From IMG/VR virus record IMGVR_UViG_3300043399_000297, positions 62,001-126,000 of that record: 64,000 bases of DNA; one strand, 5' to 3'. The translations under genes were made by a program, and so were the position numbers. Below the pieces are notes generated by a model. The model saw only the letters and a list, made by a program, of their open reading frames with translations, ran no database searches and was not told where the DNA came from. The stretch's first letter is position 1. Each line of letters starts with the position of its first letter. This document shows, piece after piece, positions 35,775-44,520 of the stretch. Origin of the DNA: a virus.

Positions 35775-35809
35775 GGGGAGAGGTTCGAGACAGCCTCTCC
35801 CCTTTTTTT
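35775..35809 (+). terminator. Rho-independent terminator after the ATPase gene
   Basis: Perfect 9-base stem GGGGAGAGG/CCTCTCCCC with a 10-base loop, followed by seven T. The next promoter begins four bases later, separating two early units. Confidence 0.93.
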
Positions 35810-35812
35810 CGG

Positions 35813-35841
35813 TTGACATTCCCTTCAAGGTTTGTTATATT
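35813..35841 (+). promoter_or_regulatory. Early promoter TTGACA-N17-TATATT
   Basis: TTGACA at 35813-35818 in CGGTTGACA, TATATT at 35836-35841; the leader contains AAGGAG before the ATG at 35867. Confidence 0.85.
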
Positions 35842-35866
35842 GTCTCTATAAAGCAAGGAGATTTTT

Positions 35867-37177
35867 ATGAGTCAAGTTATTCCCGGTACTGCGACTAAGC
35901 CCAAGAAGGGTAAGCGCACTCGCAGCCAAAAGTTTGAAAATCTGATCGGTCCGACTGATCCTAAGATTGACCACGAAGCTCGTGAACGTCTGATCACTGC
36001 TCGTATTGGTCTCCTTCTTCGTCATAGCTTTTTCGGCAACCTCGCTACTCGTCTCCAGCTTGTAAATGCTGACGAGTGGTGCTCCACTGCTGCTACTGAC
36101 GGTCTTCGTTTTTATTACAACAGTCGTTTTATCAAGATGCTTAAGACTAAGGAGGTTGAATTCCTCGTTGGTCACGAAGTGCTTCACGTAGTCTACGATC
36201 ACCTTGGTCGTCGTGACAGTCGTGATCCTGAAATCTGGAACATCGCTAACGACTATGCTGTTAACGCTGACCTTAAGCGTCACAAGGTCGGTGAAATGAT
36301 CACTACTGTTCCTGCTCTCTTTGAGCCTAAGTATGATGGTAAGGCTTCTGAGGAAATCTATGATGACCTTATGAAGAATGTCAAGTATATTGACATTGAT
36401 GAACTCCTTGACAAGATGCTTGACGATCACCTTGAAGACGAGGGTCAGGGTATGGGTGATGAAGACGGTGATGAAAATGGTCAGAAGGGTAATGGCAAGC
36501 GTCCTAAGATGAGTCCTGAGGAGCGTGAGCGCGCCCGTCAGGAGATGAAGCAGGCTATCATCAATGCTGCACAGAGTGCCGAAGCTGGTTCTATCCCGGC
36601 TGGCGTTCAGCGTATGATCAAGCAGCTTACTGATCCTGTTATGCCCTGGCGTGAACTGATCCAGACGAACCTTACTTCGTCTATCAAGAGCGATTACACT
36701 TGGATGCGTCCTTCTCGTCGTTCTTGGCATATGGATGCTGTTATGCCCGGTATGAACCCGGGTGAAGAAATCGATGTTGATATCTATATCGATATGTCGG
36801 GTTCTATCTCTAACAAGCAGGGTATGGCATTTCTTTCGGAAGTCGCCGGTATGATGGAAGCGTTCGATGGTTATTCGCTTCGTGTCACTTGCTTTGATAC
36901 TCGCTGCTATAACACACAGGAGTATACTAGCGAGAATATGGAGAATATCGAGGAGTATGAGCTTGCAGGTGGCGGCGGTACTGACTTCGACTGCATCTTT
37001 GACGACCTTAAGGAAGCAGGACGTGTCCCGGTTCGCTTGATCGTATTCACTGACGGTTATCCTTGCGGTAGCTGGGGTGATGAGGATTACTGTGATACGA
37101 CTTGGATCATTCACGGTGATCCCAATCCGAACCCGCCCTTCGGTACGTATGCTATCTATGACGACCACAGAAAGTAA
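35867..37177 (+). CDS. VWA-domain protein with HExxH metallopeptidase-like N-terminal domain
   Basis: 436 residues. HEVLH at residues 103-107 and a downstream NIANDYAVN match the putative metallopeptidase domain found with VWA proteins. An acidic linker (DEDGDENGQ) and a charged helix follow. The C-terminal VWA-like domain has the MIDAS motif DMSGS, then a GGTDF and FTDGYP motif. Such proteins pair with MoxR ATPases, as here. The codon use matches the upstream ATPase. Likely function: ATP-driven remodelling or metal-dependent cutting of a target protein during infection; the target is unknown. Confidence 0.88.
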   Translation: MSQVIPGTATKPKKGKRTRSQKFENLIGPTDPKIDHEARERLITARIGLLLRHSFFGNLATRLQLVNADEWCSTAATDGLRFYYNSRFIKMLKTKEVEFLVGHEVLHVVYDHLGRRDSRDPEIWNIANDYAVNADLKRHKVGEMITTVPALFEPKYDGKASEEIYDDLMKNVKYIDIDELLDKMLDDHLEDEGQGMGDEDGDENGQKGNGKRPKMSPEERERARQEMKQAIINAAQSAEAGSIPAGVQRMIKQLTDPVMPWRELIQTNLTSSIKSDYTWMRPSRRSWHMDAVMPGMNPGEEIDVDIYIDMSGSISNKQGMAFLSEVAGMMEAFDGYSLRVTCFDTRCYNTQEYTSENMENIEEYELAGGGGTDFDCIFDDLKEAGRVPVRLIVFTDGYPCGSWGDEDYCDTTWIIHGDPNPNPPFGTYAIYDDHRK

Positions 37178-37433
37178 GACATTAGCAAAAGTGGGGGCTA
37201 TGATATATGAGTCCCCGGACGGCGGAAAGACGATCTATGCCAGAGAGCGTAGATCGTCTATTCGCAAGTTAGTCAGTGAAGAGGATGCAGAAACTGTTAG
37301 ATCAATCGCATTAGGTAAATGGCAACTTCTTATTACAAAGATTGTTCCATTGTCATACACAGTTCCGGCATTAGCTGATCAATTGGAAAAGCTTAAAGAA
37401 CTATATCTATTGGTGAAAAATGAAGACGATTGA
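37158..37433 (+). CDS. Hypothetical protein, about 91 residues
   Basis: The frame contains MIYESPDGGKTIYARERRSS, a pattern I associate with small conserved phage proteins of unknown function. Two starts are possible: ATG at 37158, overlapping the VWA gene, or ATG at 37200 just after GGGGG. Neither has an ideal ribosome site. The C terminus is a leucine-rich helix (LADQLEKLKELYLLV). The stop overlaps the next gene. Confidence 0.65.
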   Translation: MTTTESKTLAKVGAMIYESPDGGKTIYARERRSSIRKLVSEEDAETVRSIALGKWQLLITKIVPLSYTVPALADQLEKLKELYLLVKNEDD

Positions 37434-37662
37434 TGATATAAATCTATACACTTGGTTCAGTGAGAGGGAACTTAATTTCGCTCCTGAACATTTCGTGTCT
37501 TCCAAAACATCATTAACTGATGAATCAAAAGCGTGGATTCTTGAAAAGCTTACTGGGCGTTTTGCTGTTATTCCCAACCAAAATTTTTTTACAGCAGGTA
37601 ATACAGAAGTAGCGTTTGAAGATCCTAAAGAAGCATTGTTTTATGAACTTACGTGGGGCTAA
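37420..37662 (+). CDS. Hypothetical protein, 80 residues
   Basis: Overlaps the genes on both sides, as in a coupled operon. Aromatic-rich with a strand/helix pattern (LYTWFSERELNFAPEHF, PKEALFYELTWG). No motif is recognised. Its C-terminal part shares aromatic F-Y-W content with the next protein but they are not clearly homologous. Confidence 0.65.
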   Translation: MKTIDDINLYTWFSERELNFAPEHFVSSKTSLTDESKAWILEKLTGRFAVIPNQNFFTAGNTEVAFEDPKEALFYELTWG

Positions 37663-37948
37663 TCACACCATAGCATTATTTGATGAATTTGCTCCGGCCC
37701 ACCGGCGTATAGCCACCTTCTCTAGGGAAAGCAAAATCTTTCATCAAACACATTATTATGCCAATCCAATAATGTATTCGTTTGCAGAGATGGAAGAAAT
37801 GGCGTATTGGTGCCACGATACATTTGGTCCTCGAGGGTTCAATCCAAACAACACACCGACTGGATGGGACTTTCAGAACGACCCAGACTATATCTTTTGG
37901 TTCAGCGACGAAAAGAACCTTACGTTGTTCGTCCTTCGCTGGTCATAA
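37643..37948 (+). CDS. Hypothetical protein, 101 residues
   Basis: The ATG at 37643 lies inside the preceding gene; an in-frame ATG at 37616 is further upstream. The peptide is aromatic-rich (MAYWCHDTFGPRGFN, DPDYIFWFSDEKNLTLFVLRW), suggesting a compact globular domain. Function unknown. The coding strand and frame continue the operon. Confidence 0.62.
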   Translation: MNLRGANHTIALFDEFAPAHRRIATFSRESKIFHQTHYYANPIMYSFAEMEEMAYWCHDTFGPRGFNPNNTPTGWDFQNDPDYIFWFSDEKNLTLFVLRWS

Positions 37949-37972
37949 AAATATTTTATTAATATTTTCTCT

Positions 37973-37980
37973 ATTAAATA
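37973..37980 (+). promoter_or_regulatory. Late promoter box (ATTAAATA)
   Basis: ATTAAATA about 24 bases before the ATG at 38005; the leader carries AAGGAG, so this unit is not leaderless. Confidence 0.45.
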
Positions 37981-38004
37981 ATACAGATTTAAGGAGAAAA
38001 TCAA

Positions 38005-38748
38005 ATGGCTTTTTTAAGACACGTTGGTAAGCACGGTGATCGCAAAGTTGCAGTCGTATTCCGTGAAGTACCCGGCGAGCCGCATATGTGTTTAGTAGTA
38101 TACACTGAAATACTCAACAGAAATATTCACGATCCACTTATTAAGTGCATCGAAAGCGATATTGGTCAGAACAGCAAGAACTTAGCTGACGCACTAAATC
38201 GCACTCACACCGTCGACGGTCACATCATTCTACAGAAGCTTCACGCAGAAGGAATGCTCAAGAAGGTTCAGACTGAACTTATCGTAATGACTCCCGCTCC
38301 TAATACACAGATTAAGCTTAGCGAACTCAACCAGATTCTTGACGAAATGGAGAAGGGCGAAGCAGCAGTGCAAAAGCTTGCTGAAATGGATAAGCAGATG
38401 GGTATGCAGGATCCAGTTCAAGTTGCTAAGCGTATGCGAGGAGATCGTGATGCTTACACCCCTGAGACGATCCCTCAAGCACCGTCTGGAATACAAGCAG
38501 GCAGTGATGCGTTAGGTGATAATGCTATCGCAAACAACCTGCGTCAGCAGGCATTGAAAATGTCAGCAGAAGCAAAGGGTCTACTAGCCGAAGCAGATAG
38601 ACTATTGCAGGAAGCAGCAAGTTTAGATCCAGCTACACCCAGTCCTACTATTACTGTCGGGCCGACAGCTTCTATAACTCCTGTCATTGATGGGACAGGG
38701 ATTAAGCGTAGTCGAGGAAGACCAAAGAAGGTAGCAAACCCAGTTTAA
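38005..38748 (+). CDS. Conserved phage protein with coiled-coil and AT-hook-like C terminus
   Basis: 247 residues with an excellent AAGGAG ribosome site. The N-terminal half is globular (AVVFREVPGEPHMCLVVY). Residues of about 110-135 and 175-205 are alanine/glutamate/leucine-rich helices likely to coil. The C terminus RSRGRPKK is an AT-hook-like DNA-binding motif. A late box lies upstream. It may bind AT-rich phage DNA in replication or packaging; this is inference. Confidence 0.7.
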   Translation: MAFLRHVGKHGDRKVAVVFREVPGEPHMCLVVYTEILNRNIHDPLIKCIESDIGQNSKNLADALNRTHTVDGHIILQKLHAEGMLKKVQTELIVMTPAPNTQIKLSELNQILDEMEKGEAAVQKLAEMDKQMGMQDPVQVAKRMRGDRDAYTPETIPQAPSGIQAGSDALGDNAIANNLRQQALKMSAEAKGLLAEADRLLQEAASLDPATPSPTITVGPTASITPVIDGTGIKRSRGRPKKVANPV

Positions 38749-38758
38749 GGTAACATAA

Positions 38759-39055
38759 ATGTCCCCTGAGTTTTTTGAAAAATGGGAAAAGTTACTGGAA
38801 GGTGTTGATAAACAAAAGATACCTATTGAGTTTATTAAAAAGCTTGTTATAAGATTGCGCGGCAAACGCCAACAAACTATTAACATTGAAAAGTTAATCA
38901 AGCAAGGACTGGACCCCGACGAAATAGAAGAAGTGATATCCGGAAGACTAATAGAATTAGATGAATTAGTTTTGGGTATTGAATTTATTCTAAATGTAGA
39001 AACAATTGCTGACATTGTTCAGCCAGAAACAGATAGATTATTGAATAAGTTATGA
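38759..39055 (+). CDS. Hypothetical helical protein, 98 residues
   Basis: ATG preceded by AAGGTAAC. The sequence is charged and helical (FFEKWEKLLEGVDKQK, LDPDEIEEVISGRLIELDELVLGIEFIL). The stop overlaps the DHFR start, so it is translated in the same unit. A role linked to nucleotide metabolism cannot be read from the sequence. Confidence 0.68.
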   Translation: MSPEFFEKWEKLLEGVDKQKIPIEFIKKLVIRLRGKRQQTINIEKLIKQGLDPDEIEEVISGRLIELDELVLGIEFILNVETIADIVQPETDRLLNKL

Positions 39056-39522
39056 AGTTAATTATTGCTTGTGACTCTGAAGGGGGAATAGGCTATCAGA
39101 ACAAGTTGCCCTGGACTAATATCCAGGGCGATTTGCCAAGATTTAAACGTCTTACAGAAAATAAAACTGTCATAATGGGACGCAATACTTGGGATAGCTT
39201 ACCAAAGAAACCATTGCCCGGTAGAATCAACGTTGTCATAACTTCTAGACCACTAGAACCGGAACACGACTACACCGACACATTAAGATTTTCGGAACTT
39301 AACAATTGGAATAGACCAGATGATGTAGATTTTTGGCTTATCGGCGGAGCAAAGCTAATCGAAGGATATTGGAAAGAGATTGACGAAATTCATCTAACTA
39401 AAGTATATGACCATTATACTTGCGATACCTTCATAGATTTGTTATATATAGAAAATAACTATAACAGGATTTTTAGTGAAGTGTTCCCTGACCATAGATA
39501 TGAAATTTGGAAAAGAAAATGA
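39052..39522 (+). CDS. frd: Dihydrofolate reductase
   Basis: 156 residues. IIACDSEGGIGYQNKLPW, MGRNTWDSLP, LPGRINVVITSR and WLIGGAKLIE follow the DHFR order, with folate- and NADPH-binding segments. The enzyme reduces dihydrofolate to tetrahydrofolate, regenerating the cofactor used by the thymidylate synthase encoded immediately downstream with an ATGA overlap. The pairing is the same as in T4 (frd-td). Confidence 0.95.
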   Translation: MKLIIACDSEGGIGYQNKLPWTNIQGDLPRFKRLTENKTVIMGRNTWDSLPKKPLPGRINVVITSRPLEPEHDYTDTLRFSELNNWNRPDDVDFWLIGGAKLIEGYWKEIDEIHLTKVYDHYTCDTFIDLLYIENNYNRIFSEVFPDHRYEIWKRK

Positions 39523-40418
39523 GGCAATATCTAGAACTATTACAAGACATACTAAATAACGGTATAGAGAAAGAAGATAGAACAGGTGTAGGGACAATTA
39601 GTGTCTTCGGTCGACAACTTAGGTTCGACTTAGCAGAAGGCTTCCCGGCTGTTACAACTAAAAGACTTGCGTTCAAGTCGGTTGTAAGCGAACTATTGTG
39701 GTTTATAGAAGGGAGTAATGATGAGAGAAGACTTAGAGAAATTTTATACGGACGACCAGATTCAGAACGTAATACGATATGGACAGGAAATGCTGAGGCA
39801 GCTTATTGGCGAGACAAAGCATTATACCCCGGTGATTTGGGACGAGTATACGGAGTGCAGTGGAGACACTGGAACAAGTATATTGAGCGAAAAGACTTTG
39901 GACCAGCACACTTAGGAGGAAATAGAGTAGCGGCTGATAAGGTTGAAGTTGATCAATTAACCAACCTGATTGAAGGGATTAAGACTGATCCTAATGGTCG
40001 TAGACATATATTGACTGCTTGGAACGTGGCAGAGTTGGATCAAATGGCTTTGCCACCCTGCCATGTCCTTGCTCAATTCTATGTTAGTAAGGGCAAGCTA
40101 AGCTGCCATATGTATCAGCGTAGTGTTGATGTATTTCTTGGTTTGCCCTTTAATATTGCAAGCTATGCATTACTTACGCATTTAATTGCTAGAGAATGTG
40201 ACCTAGAAGCCGGTGAGCTTATCATTTCTACTGGTGATACGCATCTTTATACTAACCACTTAAAGCAAGTAGAACAACAATTATCCCGCAGCCCAACAAA
40301 GTTACCCAAGCTTTGGCTCAATCCTAATATCAAGAAAGTCACTGACTTTACAATGGAAACTATTGAGTTGGATGATTACTTTAGTCACGAACCAATTAAA
40401 GCGGAGATGGCAGTGTGA
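39519..40418 (+). CDS. td: Thymidylate synthase
   Basis: 299 residues from the ATG overlapping the DHFR stop. Motifs are KKR-like TTKRLAFKSVV, LPPCHVLAQFYV with the catalytic cysteine, and DVFLGLPFNIASYALL. The asparagine in FNIASY is the residue that selects dUMP, so this is a thymidylate synthase and not a dCMP hydroxymethylase. It makes dTMP for phage DNA. The stop overlaps the GTG start of the next gene. Confidence 0.96.
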   Translation: MRQYLELLQDILNNGIEKEDRTGVGTISVFGRQLRFDLAEGFPAVTTKRLAFKSVVSELLWFIEGSNDERRLREILYGRPDSERNTIWTGNAEAAYWRDKALYPGDLGRVYGVQWRHWNKYIERKDFGPAHLGGNRVAADKVEVDQLTNLIEGIKTDPNGRRHILTAWNVAELDQMALPPCHVLAQFYVSKGKLSCHMYQRSVDVFLGLPFNIASYALLTHLIARECDLEAGELIISTGDTHLYTNHLKQVEQQLSRSPTKLPKLWLNPNIKKVTDFTMETIELDDYFSHEPIKAEMAV

Positions 40419-41203
40419 CTAGAGAACAAATCATTAATAATATGTGTCTCACCTTTCGTCACGATTATGGACTTGAAATCAGCGAAGACGATAAGATGTA
40501 TACGCTTATGTCAGGTATGACAAAGAGAGAGCGTGAATCATTGTACCGTAATATGGCACAAATTTTTGACAATGACATTGCTCCATATATGACATTTATA
40601 GACAAACCTGATTATTTTTTTACTGGCGATTATTTTTCTGCTTGGAAATCTCAGTGGGACCAGTATAAGGAATATCTTGTCGGTACATTTAGTAAAGATT
40701 TAATTTGTGTAGAAGCAGGAACTTACGAGGCTATGTCAGCATTGTATATGCTTGACAATATGGTAGGTGAAACCGGGCATTTGTATACAGTTGATTGTTT
40801 TTTGTTAGAACACACTAAAAATATTTGCCACTATAATATTGATCTTAATCCTAAAAAGGAACAAGTCACCGTAATTGAAGGTTCATCTTTAACTGAACTT
40901 CCTAAATTATTAGACACTTTGGAAGAGAAAGTTCATTTCATTTATATTGATGCAGGTAAAACTGCTATGGATAATATATGCAACCTGGCTATTGCAGAAA
41001 GGTTATTGGCTGTTAACGGAATGCTCGTCATAGATGATTATAAGTGGGGCGAAGGGAAGCAGGTTGAGCCTGCTAAAACTCCTAAACCAGCTGTTGATTA
41101 TTTTATGGAAAACTCATTATTATGCGAAACGTTTCAGGTTGGATACCAAGTTGCTTTCGTGAAGCGTAACACCAACCGCTCATTGATACTTACCAACCAA
41201 TAA
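40415..41203 (+). CDS. Class I SAM-dependent methyltransferase with N-terminal phage domain
   Basis: 262 residues; GTG start overlapping the ThyA stop, with GGAG upstream. The N-terminal roughly 80 residues (CLTFRHDYGLE, SGMTKRERESLYRNMAQIFDNDIAPYM) form a separate helical unit. The rest is a Rossmann methyltransferase resembling Methyltransf_24: VEAGTYEAMSALYML, YTVDCF, VHFIYIDAGK and GMLVIDDYKWGEG. The methyl acceptor is unknown; the following epimerase and aminotransferase genes suggest a sugar. Confidence 0.75.
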   Translation: MTREQIINNMCLTFRHDYGLEISEDDKMYTLMSGMTKRERESLYRNMAQIFDNDIAPYMTFIDKPDYFFTGDYFSAWKSQWDQYKEYLVGTFSKDLICVEAGTYEAMSALYMLDNMVGETGHLYTVDCFLLEHTKNICHYNIDLNPKKEQVTVIEGSSLTELPKLLDTLEEKVHFIYIDAGKTAMDNICNLAIAERLLAVNGMLVIDDYKWGEGKQVEPAKTPKPAVDYFMENSLLCETFQVGYQVAFVKRNTNRSLILTNQ

Positions 41204-41204
41204 T

Positions 41205-42167
41205 ATGCGCATACTCGTAACCGGCGGTCTGGGTTTTATAGGACATAATGTTGTATCTCAGCTAGAAGAATTAAAGCACGAAGTTACAATAGTTGATAAC
41301 TTTACTGATTATGGAATCATTCCTAGTGAAGAATTGAATGCTCTAATGCTTGAGAGGCAGAAAGAGATTTATTCTGTAAACTATGTCTATGACATTGCAG
41401 AACCTGCATTAGAAGCTGCATTTATGGCAAATAGACCAGAGATTGTAATCCATCTTGCTAGCTTCCCTAGGCAGAAAGTAGTGAACAGTAATCCTGTATT
41501 AGCTGCCGACACGATGATGAAGGGCCTGCTAAACGTATGTGAACTAAGTTGTGAATATAAGGTTAAGAAGTTTGTCTATATCAGTAGCAGTATGGTCTAT
41601 GGTAATTATATAGAAGGTACAGATGAATATTCCTTCTGCAAACCGCAAGGACAATATGCTATTATGAAACTTGCAGGAGAACATCTTGTGAGAGATTATG
41701 GGCATAAGGGCTGTTTTGATTACACTATTCTCAGGCCTAGTGCAGTTTATGGTCCTCGTGATGTTGAGGATCGTGTTATCTCAAAGTTCTTTATGGCGGC
41801 GATGCGTGATGAAGACCTAGTAGTAAAAGGCAAAGATGAGAAGCTTGACTTCACATATGTAACAGACACCGCCTCAGGCATCGTGCAAGCGGCCCTCAGC
41901 GACAATACAGTATACAGAACATACAATATCACGCGAGGAAAAGCATTCACCTTGTTAGAAGCAGCAGAACTAGTGACTAAGATTGTTGGAAAGGGTCACA
42001 TCAAGATAACTTACCGAGATGAGGATTATCCGAGCAGGGGTGCGTTAAATATTAATGCTGCCAAACGAGATTTTAATTTTGATCCCAAGATAGACCTTGA
42101 AGAGGGTTTAAATAGATATTATGAATACTTACAAAATTCCCCACTTTGGTCTCAAAAGACAGTATAA
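41205..42167 (+). CDS. NAD-dependent nucleotide-sugar epimerase/dehydratase
   Basis: 320 residues. MRILVTGGLGFIGHNV is the N-terminal NAD-binding GxxGxxG, DIAEP and HLAS follow, SSSMVYG carries the catalytic serine and YAIMKLAGE the YxxxK pair. RPSAVYGPRD is a substrate-binding motif. It belongs to the extended SDR family that includes GalE and RmlB. It overlaps the aminotransferase gene by 47 bases, a typical order for making amino sugars. Confidence 0.92.
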   Translation: MRILVTGGLGFIGHNVVSQLEELKHEVTIVDNFTDYGIIPSEELNALMLERQKEIYSVNYVYDIAEPALEAAFMANRPEIVIHLASFPRQKVVNSNPVLAADTMMKGLLNVCELSCEYKVKKFVYISSSMVYGNYIEGTDEYSFCKPQGQYAIMKLAGEHLVRDYGHKGCFDYTILRPSAVYGPRDVEDRVISKFFMAAMRDEDLVVKGKDEKLDFTYVTDTASGIVQAALSDNTVYRTYNITRGKAFTLLEAAELVTKIVGKGHIKITYRDEDYPSRGALNINAAKRDFNFDPKIDLEEGLNRYYEYLQNSPLWSQKTV

Positions 42168-43176
42168 AAATCTAAAAAGTGAATTACTAGAGGCAACCGA
42201 CTTAGCTATTAGGGACGGTATACTTGTTGATGGGCCATATAGTAAGAAATTCAATGAATGGTTGTGTAAAAAGACTGGGGCAACATATGCAGTATTAGTG
42301 CATTCCGGCACTCAGGCACTAGAACTGATAGCACTATATTGGTATATTATAGCAAAAAATTATGATATTGAAACACCTACAATCAATATCCCGAACTTAA
42401 CTTATGTAGCTACATTCAATGCCTTTCACAAGGTGGGATTCAATATCAATTTAGTTGATACAGACAAGAACGGCATATTTAAAATAGATACCTGTCCTCC
42501 CTCTGATTTTGATTGTTATGTGGGTTTATATGGCGCACATCCGCTTAAACATACCAAGAATGTTATAGTAGACGGTGCCCAACATTGGTTAGTAGCTGAA
42601 ACAATTGGTGAAGCAATGGCAATTAGTTTTGACCCTACTAAAAATCTTAATGCTACTGGTAACGGTGGAGCTATAGTAACTAACAACAAATATTTATTTG
42701 ACTTTGTAACCGAAACAAGAAACAATGGTAACCCTAATAATAATGTCTGGGGAACGAATTCAAAATTAAGTGAACTAGATTGTAGTCATCTATTAGTGAG
42801 AACAAAATATATTGACAGTTGGCAAAAAAGACGCAGAGAGATTAGAGACTTCTACATAGATCAGTTTAACGACTTACCAATCAGATGTTTGAGTAAGGGT
42901 ATTCAAACTCACAGTGATCAAAAGTTTGTAGTCTATAGTGATAACCGAAATGGGTTGAAAGCACATTTAGAAAAGAACTCAATTGAAACCAAAATTCATT
43001 ATGAACTTGCACTAAGTGAATTACCAATAGCTAAGATAAATGTATCAGTCAAGCCAGACTTGATGAGTAATAGTATCTTGTTATCTAGGGGAGTATTAAG
43101 CTTGCCTATATATCCAGAACTAACCGACAACGAAGTTGAATATATAGCAAGTAAAGTTAAGGATTTCCATAACTAG
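42121..43176 (+). CDS. DegT/DnrJ/EryC1/StrS aminotransferase, full length
   Basis: 351 residues. VHSGTQALELI binds the PLP phosphate, TYVATFNAF is the family segment, VIVDGAQHW contributes the aspartate, and SFDPTKNLNATGNGGAIV holds the Schiff-base lysine. The C-terminal small domain is present, unlike the compact relative at 18855. It transaminates a ketosugar nucleotide, most likely the product of the upstream epimerase/dehydratase. The start lies well inside the upstream gene. Confidence 0.92.
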   Translation: MNTYKIPHFGLKRQYKNLKSELLEATDLAIRDGILVDGPYSKKFNEWLCKKTGATYAVLVHSGTQALELIALYWYIIAKNYDIETPTINIPNLTYVATFNAFHKVGFNINLVDTDKNGIFKIDTCPPSDFDCYVGLYGAHPLKHTKNVIVDGAQHWLVAETIGEAMAISFDPTKNLNATGNGGAIVTNNKYLFDFVTETRNNGNPNNNVWGTNSKLSELDCSHLLVRTKYIDSWQKRRREIRDFYIDQFNDLPIRCLSKGIQTHSDQKFVVYSDNRNGLKAHLEKNSIETKIHYELALSELPIAKINVSVKPDLMSNSILLSRGVLSLPIYPELTDNEVEYIASKVKDFHN

Positions 43177-43184
43177 TATAAATA
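43177..43184 (+). promoter_or_regulatory. Late promoter box, exact TATAAATA
   Basis: Exact T4 late consensus, 8 bases before the ATG at 43193. It marks the start of the lysis and structural late block. Confidence 0.75.
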
Positions 43185-43192
43185 ATAGTGCT

Positions 43193-43654
43193 ATGTCACT
43201 ATATTGGATCTTAACTTTTGTTCCTGAATTAGTAATTCATTTAGTTTTGGTTATTGGCCTCATTGGGTTGTTTGTAGCAGCATTTGTTCAAGCAGTGCCC
43301 TTCATTAACCAATATAAGTTTCCTATTCAAATTATAGCATTGATATTATGCTTGACCGGTGTCTATTTTGAGGGTGCATTAGGATATAAAAATAGCGTTG
43401 CCATAGAAGTGGCCGAGCTGAAACAAAAATTGGCCGAAGCAGAAGCTAAGGGTGCAAAAGTCAACACTGAAATAGTTGAAAAGATAGTCAAAGATACTCA
43501 GGTAATACGCCAAAAGGGCCAGACTATCACTGAATATGTAGACCGCGAAGTAGTCAAGCACGATCAAGATTGCACTATCCCCAAAGAAGTCATCAACGCA
43601 CACAATGCAGCAGCTACGATGGATATTAGTAAACTAGATGGAGCAACTAAGTGA
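43193..43654 (+). CDS. Probable inner-membrane spanin (i-spanin)
   Basis: 153 residues. Two hydrophobic segments lie at about residues 12-35 and 45-62, followed by a periplasmic coiled coil (VAELKQKLAEAEAKGAKVNTE). The C terminus has DCTIPKEVINAHNAAA, a pattern seen in Rz-like proteins. The next gene, overlapping by 4 bases, encodes a small lipoprotein, the expected partner. Together they fuse the inner and outer membranes at lysis. No holin or endolysin gene is adjacent, so they must be elsewhere. Confidence 0.82.
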   Translation: MSLYWILTFVPELVIHLVLVIGLIGLFVAAFVQAVPFINQYKFPIQIIALILCLTGVYFEGALGYKNSVAIEVAELKQKLAEAEAKGAKVNTEIVEKIVKDTQVIRQKGQTITEYVDREVVKHDQDCTIPKEVINAHNAAATMDISKLDGATK

Positions 43655-43917
43655 AGAAACTTATCTTGTTACCAATGTTTATGTTAGTAGGCTGTGTTCA
43701 CGCAGAACCAGTCACTGTTAAATTCCCAGAAGCGCCTGCAACATTACAAGAAAAGTGCGCCAAGCTCAAAGAAGCTACTGAAGGTATGTCTCTCAGTGAA
43801 TTCACTAAGACTGTAGTTGAAAATTATATTTTATACCACGAATGCGAACGCAAAGTTGAAGGCTGGAACGAGTGGTATAATAAACAAAAAGAAATCTTTG
43901 AAAAGGCAACCAAATAA
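43651..43917 (+). CDS. Probable outer-membrane spanin lipoprotein (o-spanin)
   Basis: 88 residues with signal MKKLILLPMFMLVGC; LVGC is a lipobox, so the mature protein starts at the cysteine at residue 15 and is lipid-anchored to the outer membrane. The rest is a short helical periplasmic domain with two further cysteines. It overlaps the i-spanin gene by 4 bases, the usual Rz/Rz1 arrangement. Confidence 0.85.
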   Translation: MKKLILLPMFMLVGCVHAEPVTVKFPEAPATLQEKCAKLKEATEGMSLSEFTKTVVENYILYHECERKVEGWNEWYNKQKEIFEKATK

Positions 43918-43935
43918 CATTCTAGTCTACGTTGT

Positions 43936-43943
43936 GATAAATA
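43936..43943 (+). promoter_or_regulatory. Late promoter box (GATAAATA)
   Basis: GATAAATA 22 bases before the ATG at 43966; the leader contains GGAAGA. Confidence 0.6.
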
Positions 43944-43965
43944 CATTATAAGACGGAAGAATGTT

Positions 43966-44520
43966 ATGACTACTACTTTGTATTCTCAGGAAATTATTAA
44001 TGTAGGCGCCAATCCTAATGACGGACAGGGTGATCCATTACGCACTGCGTTTCAAAAGATCAACAACAACTTTAGTAATCTCTTCCAAACTTTCGTAAAC
44101 TCAACAGTATCATATTCATTTGGAGATGCCCCCGGTCAAGTTATTTTCGAGACAGATGCAGCTACTTTTACATTAGGTCAGTTTTTTATTAAATCAACGA
44201 ATGGAAATACTGCAAATAGTCAAAGTATTGAATTGTTTGCACAAATAAACAATAGTCACGATGACGTTAAATTCACTGGTTATGGCAGCACATTCTTTGG
44301 TGATCCATTAACACGTTATGATATGGATTATGATAGTATTAGTGGTAATGTAAGAATTCTAGTAAATCCACTTATCAATGACGATCTAACACATTATATT
44401 GCAAGTTCTATTATGTATTCAGGTCCAGATGTTCCTGGAATGTATATTGGATTTGATGGATATGACGATAGTGCAATGTCTACAGAAACTGAGATTCCAG
44501 TCACAACCGAGCAACCATAA
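43966..44520 (+). CDS. Structural protein, fibre/baseplate-type N-terminal motif
   Basis: 184 residues. INVGANPNDGQGDPLRTAFQKINNNFSNLF is the NxGxxxNDGxGDxLRxAFxKxNxNF motif repeated in structural proteins of marine T4-like phages. The rest is glycine/asparagine/serine-rich and beta-prone. Late promoter upstream. Likely part of a tail fibre or baseplate; the exact position in the virion is unknown. Confidence 0.75.
   Translation: MTTTLYSQEIINVGANPNDGQGDPLRTAFQKINNNFSNLFQTFVNSTVSYSFGDAPGQVIFETDAATFTLGQFFIKSTNGNTANSQSIELFAQINNSHDDVKFTGYGSTFFGDPLTRYDMDYDSISGNVRILVNPLINDDLTHYIASSIMYSGPDVPGMYIGFDGYDDSAMSTETEIPVTTEQP

Noticed and set aside
35846-37168. Long open frame on the minus strand (440 codons)
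   Set aside because: Antisense shadow of the VWA/metallopeptidase gene, again due to regular codon use; no recognisable domain.
39519-40418. dCMP hydroxymethylase in place of thymidylate synthase
   Set aside because: The residue in FNIASY is asparagine, as in thymidylate synthases; hydroxymethylases have aspartate there. So no sign of hydroxymethylcytosine synthesis here.
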